From the NCBI GenBank assembly GCA_963725185.1, contig CAVRXO010000006.1, positions 1,116,001-1,180,000 of the forward strand: 64,000 nt of DNA, read 5' to 3'. Below, piece by piece: positions 59,657-64,000 of this stretch (positions are counted from its first letter, which is position 1; every line of letters begins with the position of its first letter). Both the position numbers and the translations under genes were made by a program. This DNA is from VAZQ01 sp963725185 (GTDB lineage: Bacteria > Pseudomonadota > Alphaproteobacteria > Rhizobiales > Xanthobacteraceae). Below the pieces are notes generated by a model. The model did no database searches. It had not been told where the DNA came from and was given only the letters and a program-made list of their open reading frames with translations.

Positions 59657-60427
59657 TCAGTGGATCGTCGCGAGAGCAGCGCCGTACACCGCGCTTGGTT
59701 TGTCGACCGTACCGGCCTGCACCATGACGGCGGCCTCGTCGATGCCTTCGTCGCCGAACTCCTGAAGCGGCACGTTCCAGGTCTCGCCCTGGCCGCTCCA
59801 GTTGCCGAGCTTCACCCAATGCCGTGCCACGTTGTGATAGGTGATCGTCTTGCCCCGGTTCTCGCCGCGGCCAATGGCGACCGAGGCGGCCTTGAGCAGC
59901 CCGCAGAGCCAAACCTCCGCCAGCGAATGCTGGCCCTCTCCGCCGCCCGGCACGCTCACCAACAGGCGGCCGTCGGCGATCGTCATGGTTACCGGCACGG
60001 ACAGCGTCATCCCGCCTTTGTGGCTCAGCGCGATGGCGGCTTCGATCGCGTCCTTGTCGCTCCCCAGCGCATGCAGAGTACCGTTCACCACCACCTGGGG
60101 GGTATAGACCTCACGATCGCCGCGCACGCGCGAATAGGCGCGTTGGCGGGCTGAGTTGCGCGGGTCAGCCAGCGTATCCTTCCAGCCCAGATAATCCCAA
60201 TAGTCGATCGGCAGGCTGATCGGGATCAGCGAAGGATCCGCGGTGAATTGACTGAGCAGCTGGTCGGCGGGGGGACAAGATGAGCAGCCCTGAGACGTGA
60301 ACAGCTCGATGACGGCGCGCGGCTCGGCAACAGCGTACGAAACTGTGGCTGTGGTGAATGCGACCACGATCGCACATGCCAAGCAATCACGCATCCCGTA
60401 ATCACGAATCCTGCAATCCCGCACCAT
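59657..60427 (-). CDS. DUF1223-family thioredoxin-fold protein
   Basis: 256 residues. A secretion signal (LACAIVVAFTTATVSYAVA) is followed by VIELFTSQGCSSCPPADQLL, a thioredoxin-like CxxC region, then LPIDYWDYLGWKDTLADP and YTPQVVVNGTLHALGSD. This is the DUF1223 family, which regularly neighbours acnA in alphaproteobacteria; function not established. ATG 60427 follows GGGAGG; a second ATG at 60394 is possible. The first residues (VRDCRIRDYGMRD) come from short repeated DNA. Confidence 0.85.
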   Translation of the reverse strand: MVRDCRIRDYGMRDCLACAIVVAFTTATVSYAVAEPRAVIELFTSQGCSSCPPADQLLSQFTADPSLIPISLPIDYWDYLGWKDTLADPRNSARQRAYSRVRGDREVYTPQVVVNGTLHALGSDKDAIEAAIALSHKGGMTLSVPVTMTIADGRLLVSVPGGGEGQHSLAEVWLCGLLKAASVAIGRGENRGKTITYHNVARHWVKLGNWSGQGETWNVPLQEFGDEGIDEAAVMVQAGTVDKPSAVYGAALATIH

Positions 60428-60708
60428 GAGGACCCTCCCGGCCTCCCAACCCGGCTTCACCGCGACGGCGCGCCAAGCCATTCAACCAAGCCATTGAACA
60501 AAGCCACTCAACCTCCGGGCGAACGGACACTCGCCCGGCCTCCTGGCCGGCTTGCGCGCCTGAGACTCGTACTTGCGACCCGCAGATGGAACCGATGTCG
60601 AGCTCGCCCCGGCATCGGTGGGCTCCTCCCACAGGACCCACCGGTGGCCAACAGTGATAGTCGGGCCCGCGATCACCCGCCACTCACTTCGAGGTGAGGT
60701 AACGGCGT

Positions 60709-63418
60709 TCAGGCCGCCAACAAATGGCGCAGCACGTATTGCAGAATGCCGCCGTTCCTGAAGTAATCCAGCTCGTCCAGCGTATCGATGCGGCAGATCA
60801 GCGGGATGCGCCGCAGACCGCCGTCGGCGGCCACGATCTCGGCCATCAGCCGCTGATGCGGCTTGAGCTCGCCTTGCAGTCCGCGGATCGTGACCTGCTC
60901 GCTGCCCTTGAGGCCGAGCGTTTGCCAGGAGGTGCCTTCCTCGAACACCAGCGGCAATACGCCCATGCCGATCAGGTTGGAGCGGTGGATGCGCTCGAAC
61001 GATTGGGTGATGACGGCGCGTACACCCAGGAGATTGACGCCCTTGGCGGCCCAATCGCGCGAGGATCCGCTGCCGTACTCCTTGCCGGCGAAGACGACGA
61101 GCGGCACCTTCTCGCTCTTATAGCGCATCGCCGCATCGTAGATCGACATACGCTCCCGCGACGGATAGTGGACGGTGACGCCGCCTTCGATGCCCGGCAC
61201 CATCTGGTTCTTGAGCCTGATATTGGCGAAGGTCCCCCGCAGCATCACCTCATGATTGCCGCGGCGGGTGCCGTACTGGTTGAAATCGAGCGGCTTCACC
61301 TTGTGGGCCACCAGATACTTGCCGGCCGGCGAGTTCGAGCTTGATCGAACCCGCCGGCGAGATGTGGTCGGTGGTGATCGAGTTGAGAAACAAGCCGAGC
61401 ACGCGGGCGTCGACGATATCCATGATCGGCGCCGGCGAACGGCCCATGCCGACGAAATAGGGCGGGTTCTGGACGTAGGTCGACTTTCCGTCCCAGGCAT
61501 AGGTCAGCGCCCCCTTCACGCTGATCTTGCGCCAAAGCGCATCGCCCTTGAACACGTCGGCATATTTCTTGGTGAACATCTGCTTGGTGATGTTCTTGCT
61601 CACGAACGCAGCGATCTCGCGATTGCTGGGCCAGATGTCCTTGAGGAACACCTTCTTGCCGCTCTGATCCATGCCGAGCGGCGATCGGTTGAGGTCGACC
61701 TGCATGGAGCCGGCGAGCGCATAGGCGACCACCAGCGGAGGCGAGGCGAGGTAGTTCGCCCGCACATCGGGATTGACCCGCGCCTCGAAGTTGCGATTGC
61801 CCGAGAGGACCGCGGCATTCACCAAATCGTGATCGTTGATCGTCTTGGAGATCTCCGGCGCCAATGGGCCCGAATTGCCGATGCAAGTGGTGCAGCCGAA
61901 CGCCACCAGGTTGAAGCCGAGCTTGTCGAGATCGGCTTGCAGCCCGGACTTGTTCAGATATTCGGCAACCACCTGCGAGCCGGGCGCGAGCGAGGTCTTG
62001 ACCCAGGGCTTGACGGTCAACCCCTTGGCGGCCGCTTTGCGTGCCAGCAGCCCGGCCCCCATCATGACGCTCGGATTGGACGTGTTGGTGCACGACGTGA
62101 TGGCCGCGATCACGACGTCGCCGTGACCCAAGTCAAAATTCCGGCCCTCGACCGGCAGCCGCTTGCCGGCTTCACTGCCCTTGCCGAATTCCTTGTCCAA
62201 CGCGGTGGCAAATCCGTGCTTGAGGTCCTTGAGCGCGATGCGGTCCTGCGGGCGCTTGGGTCCGGCCAGCGACGGCTCGATCTGCGACAATTCGAGCTTG
62301 AGAACGTCGGTGAAGATGGGATCCGGCGTGGTCTTGGTGCGATAGAGGCCCTGCGCCTTGGCATAGGCCGCCACCAGCGCGACGCGCTCGCTCGCGCGGC
62401 CGGTGTCGCGCAGATACTGGAGCGTGTCGTCGTCGATCGGGAAAAACCCGCAGGTCGCGCCATATTCGGGCGACATGTTGCCGATGGTGGCGCGGTCCGC
62501 GATCGAGAGATTGGCGAGGCCGGCACCGAAGAATTCGACGAACTTGGACACCACGCCGCGCTTGCGCAGCATCTGGGTCACGGTGAGGACGAGGTCGGTC
62601 GCGGTGACGCCTTCCTTGAGCTTGCCGGTCAGCTTGACCCCGATCACCTCGGGCAGGACCATCGAATAGGGCTGGCCGAGCATCGCGGCTTCCGCCTCGA
62701 TGCCGCCGACGCCCCATCCGAGCACGGCCAAGCCATTGACCATGGTGGTGTGCGAATTGGTTCCCACCAGCGTGTCCGGATAGGCGAGCTCCATCTGGAC
62801 CGGCTTGCCGTCGATCTTGAGCTTCTCCTTGCGGGTCCACACGGTCTGCGCCAGGTACTCCAGATTGACCTGGTGGCAGATGCCGGTCCCGGGCGGAACC
62901 ACGCGGAAATCCTCGAACGAGCGCTGCGCCCATTTGAGGAATTCATAGCGTTCCTGGTTTTGCTTGTATTCTTCCTCGACATTCTTCTTGAACGCGGCGT
63001 TGTTGCCGGCCGCGTTCACGATCACCGAATGATCGATGACCAGATCGACCGGGACCAGCGGGTTGATCTTCTTGGGATCGCCGCCCAGCTTCTTCATGGC
63101 ATCGCGCATGGCGGCCAAGTCGACCACCGCCGGCACGCCGGTGAAGTCCTGCATGAGCACGCGCGCTGGGCGAAAGGCGATCTCGCGCTCCGAAGTCTTG
63201 GTCTTGAGCCACTGCGCCACCCCCTGCAGGTCGTCCTTGGCGACGGTGCGGCCATCCTCATTGCGCAGGAGGTTTTCCAGCAGCACCTTGAGCGAGAACG
63301 GCAGGCGGGAAATTCCCTTCAAGCCGTTCTTCTCGGCCGCCGGGAGGCTGTAATAGGCGTAAGTCTTGGTCCCGACCTTGAGCGTCTTGCAACACCGGAA
63401 GCTGTCAAGCGAAGTCAT
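60709..63418 (-). CDS. acnA: Aconitate hydratase A, one-base frameshift
   Basis: Corrected length is 902 residues. The 4Fe-4S cysteines are in AITSCTNTSNPSVM and FGCTTCIGNSGPL. Other marks are LVIDHSVIVNAAG and the swivel-domain EYGSGSSRDWAAKG. The break is one extra base at about 61335-61345; corrected text joins SPAGSIK to NSPAGKYLVAHKVKPLDFN. The span is 2710 nt, one over a multiple of three. It converts citrate to isocitrate. It is divergent from ccmA, the normal rhizobial order. A GGGGGAAC site precedes the ATG. Confidence 0.93.
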
Positions 63419-63522
63419 TTTGGTTGTTCCCCCATCCGACCGGATTGAAGCATGGCGCGGCACCATGATACCAGCAGGCCCCTATAATCGCCGGCTGCGA
63501 TCTCCGCGAGGGTTGCGTCAAA

Positions 63523-63560
63523 ATAAGCCCGGATGGTTCGGGCTTATAAGTTCTTTTTTT
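63523..63560 (+). terminator. Intrinsic-terminator-like hairpin upstream of ccmA
   Basis: ATAAGCCCG (63523-63531) pairs with CGGGCTTAT (63539-63547), and a run of eight pyrimidine-rich bases ending in seven T follows at 63553-63560. No plus-strand gene ends here. A perfect TATAAT lies at 63483-63488 on the same strand. The 319-nt acnA-ccmA spacer otherwise shows no gene. Confidence 0.45.
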
Positions 63561-63737
63561 GCCGTGTTCCAGATAATCAACACTTGTCAACGCCATGGCG
63601 GATAGCGGGCGGACCCTCAGGGGTCTCGCGGGGTCGCTGCCGGGGGGCATGGCAGGCCGGCTGCCGCCGACTTGCCCACATGTTTTTCCTCCGATCTCCG
63701 GGTGGCCCGGGATTGGAGCGGGCGGCGAGGGGTTTTG

Positions 63738-64000
63738 ATGCGCCTTTTGGGATCGGATCTCGCCTGTTTCCGGGGCGGCCGCCAGGTGTTTTCGGGCCTG
63801 AGCTTTGCCGTCGAGGGTGGCGAAGCCTTGGTGGTGCTGGGGCCCAATGGGGTCGGCAAATCCTCCTTGTTGCGGCTGGTGGCCGGATTGGTGCCGAGCT
63901 TCGGCGGCCAGCTTTGCCTCGAGGGCGGGGATCGCGAGCTCACCATTGGGGAGCAGGCCCATTATCTCGGCCACCAGGACGCGCTCAAGCCATCGCTCAC
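63738..64000 (+). CDS. ccmA: Heme exporter ATPase CcmA (3' end outside window)
   Basis: 87 codons present. SDLACFRGGRQVFSGLSFAV leads into Walker A LGPNGVGKSSLLRLVAGL, and YLGHQDALKPSL matches the CcmA Q-loop region (YLGHxDxLKxxLT). CcmA is the ATPase of the CcmABCD complex that drives holo-CcmE release in cytochrome c maturation. ATG 63738 follows GAGGGG. Confidence 0.93.
   Translation, partial: MRLLGSDLACFRGGRQVFSGLSFAVEGGEALVVLGPNGVGKSSLLRLVAGLVPSFGGQLCLEGGDRELTIGEQAHYLGHQDALKPSL

Overview
The window is high-GC DNA from an alphaproteobacterium, most likely a Hyphomicrobiales (Rhizobiales) member near Bradyrhizobiaceae/Xanthobacteraceae. The basis is gene order: proA-nadD-rsfS-rlmH-envC-ctpA-deacetylase-rppH, an F1-only ATP synthase operon (atpHAGDC), priA divergent from xerC, mdh-sucCD-sucAB-lpd with zapE beside mdh, tesA divergent from an ABC/FtsX pair, and acnA divergent from ccmA. 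Short GC-rich palindromic repeats of the kind common in this group are scattered between genes, and one lies inside atpG. I see no tRNA, rRNA, CRISPR array or intact transposon.

Layout. 1-2.1 kb: an incomplete EutA-like ATPase gene and a vapBC toxin-antitoxin pair. 2.2-13.9 kb: an accessory catabolic cluster with two thiamine-diphosphate enzymes, a methyltransferase-like membrane protein, a periplasmic Bug receptor, a class II aldolase with a histone-like tail, two cupins, a Rieske ferredoxin, a small protein of unknown family, a BphA4-type ferredoxin reductase, a 3-hydroxyisobutyrate-dehydrogenase-like enzyme and an SDR. The electron-transfer chain has no terminal oxygenase in the window, and the substrate cannot be read from sequence. 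14-22.2 kb: housekeeping genes from proA to rppH. 22.3-24.7 kb: a secreted caspase-like multidomain protein. 24.7-29.9 kb: atpCDGAH. 30-33.2 kb: two tandem recQ genes, one lacking its C-terminal domains. 33.3-37.1 kb: a tight five-gene operon of telA, an unknown gene, two YbjQ-type genes and a PEGA lipoprotein. 37.2-41.3 kb: priA, xerC, DUF4337. 41.4-51.8 kb: lpd, sucB, sucA, sucD, sucC, mdh, zapE, forming the lower TCA block. 52-57.6 kb: acetyltransferase, thpR, tesA, ABC/FtsX exporter. 57.7-64 kb: Bax-inhibitor-1 protein, DUF2794, a candidate structured RNA, DUF1223, aconitase and the start of ccmA.

Data quality matters here. Fifteen genes, including mdh, acnA, sucB, proA and zapE, are readable end to end only if one-base indels are allowed (four in zapE). 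Most are single extra bases. Because core TCA-cycle genes are hit, consensus sequence error is more likely than gene decay, and I annotate these as whole genes with the indel position given.

Best candidates for something undescribed: the telA/YbjQ/PEGA operon, the oxygenase-less catabolic cluster, the caspase-ricin-S74 protein, and a possible small RNA of about 180 nt at 59350-59532.
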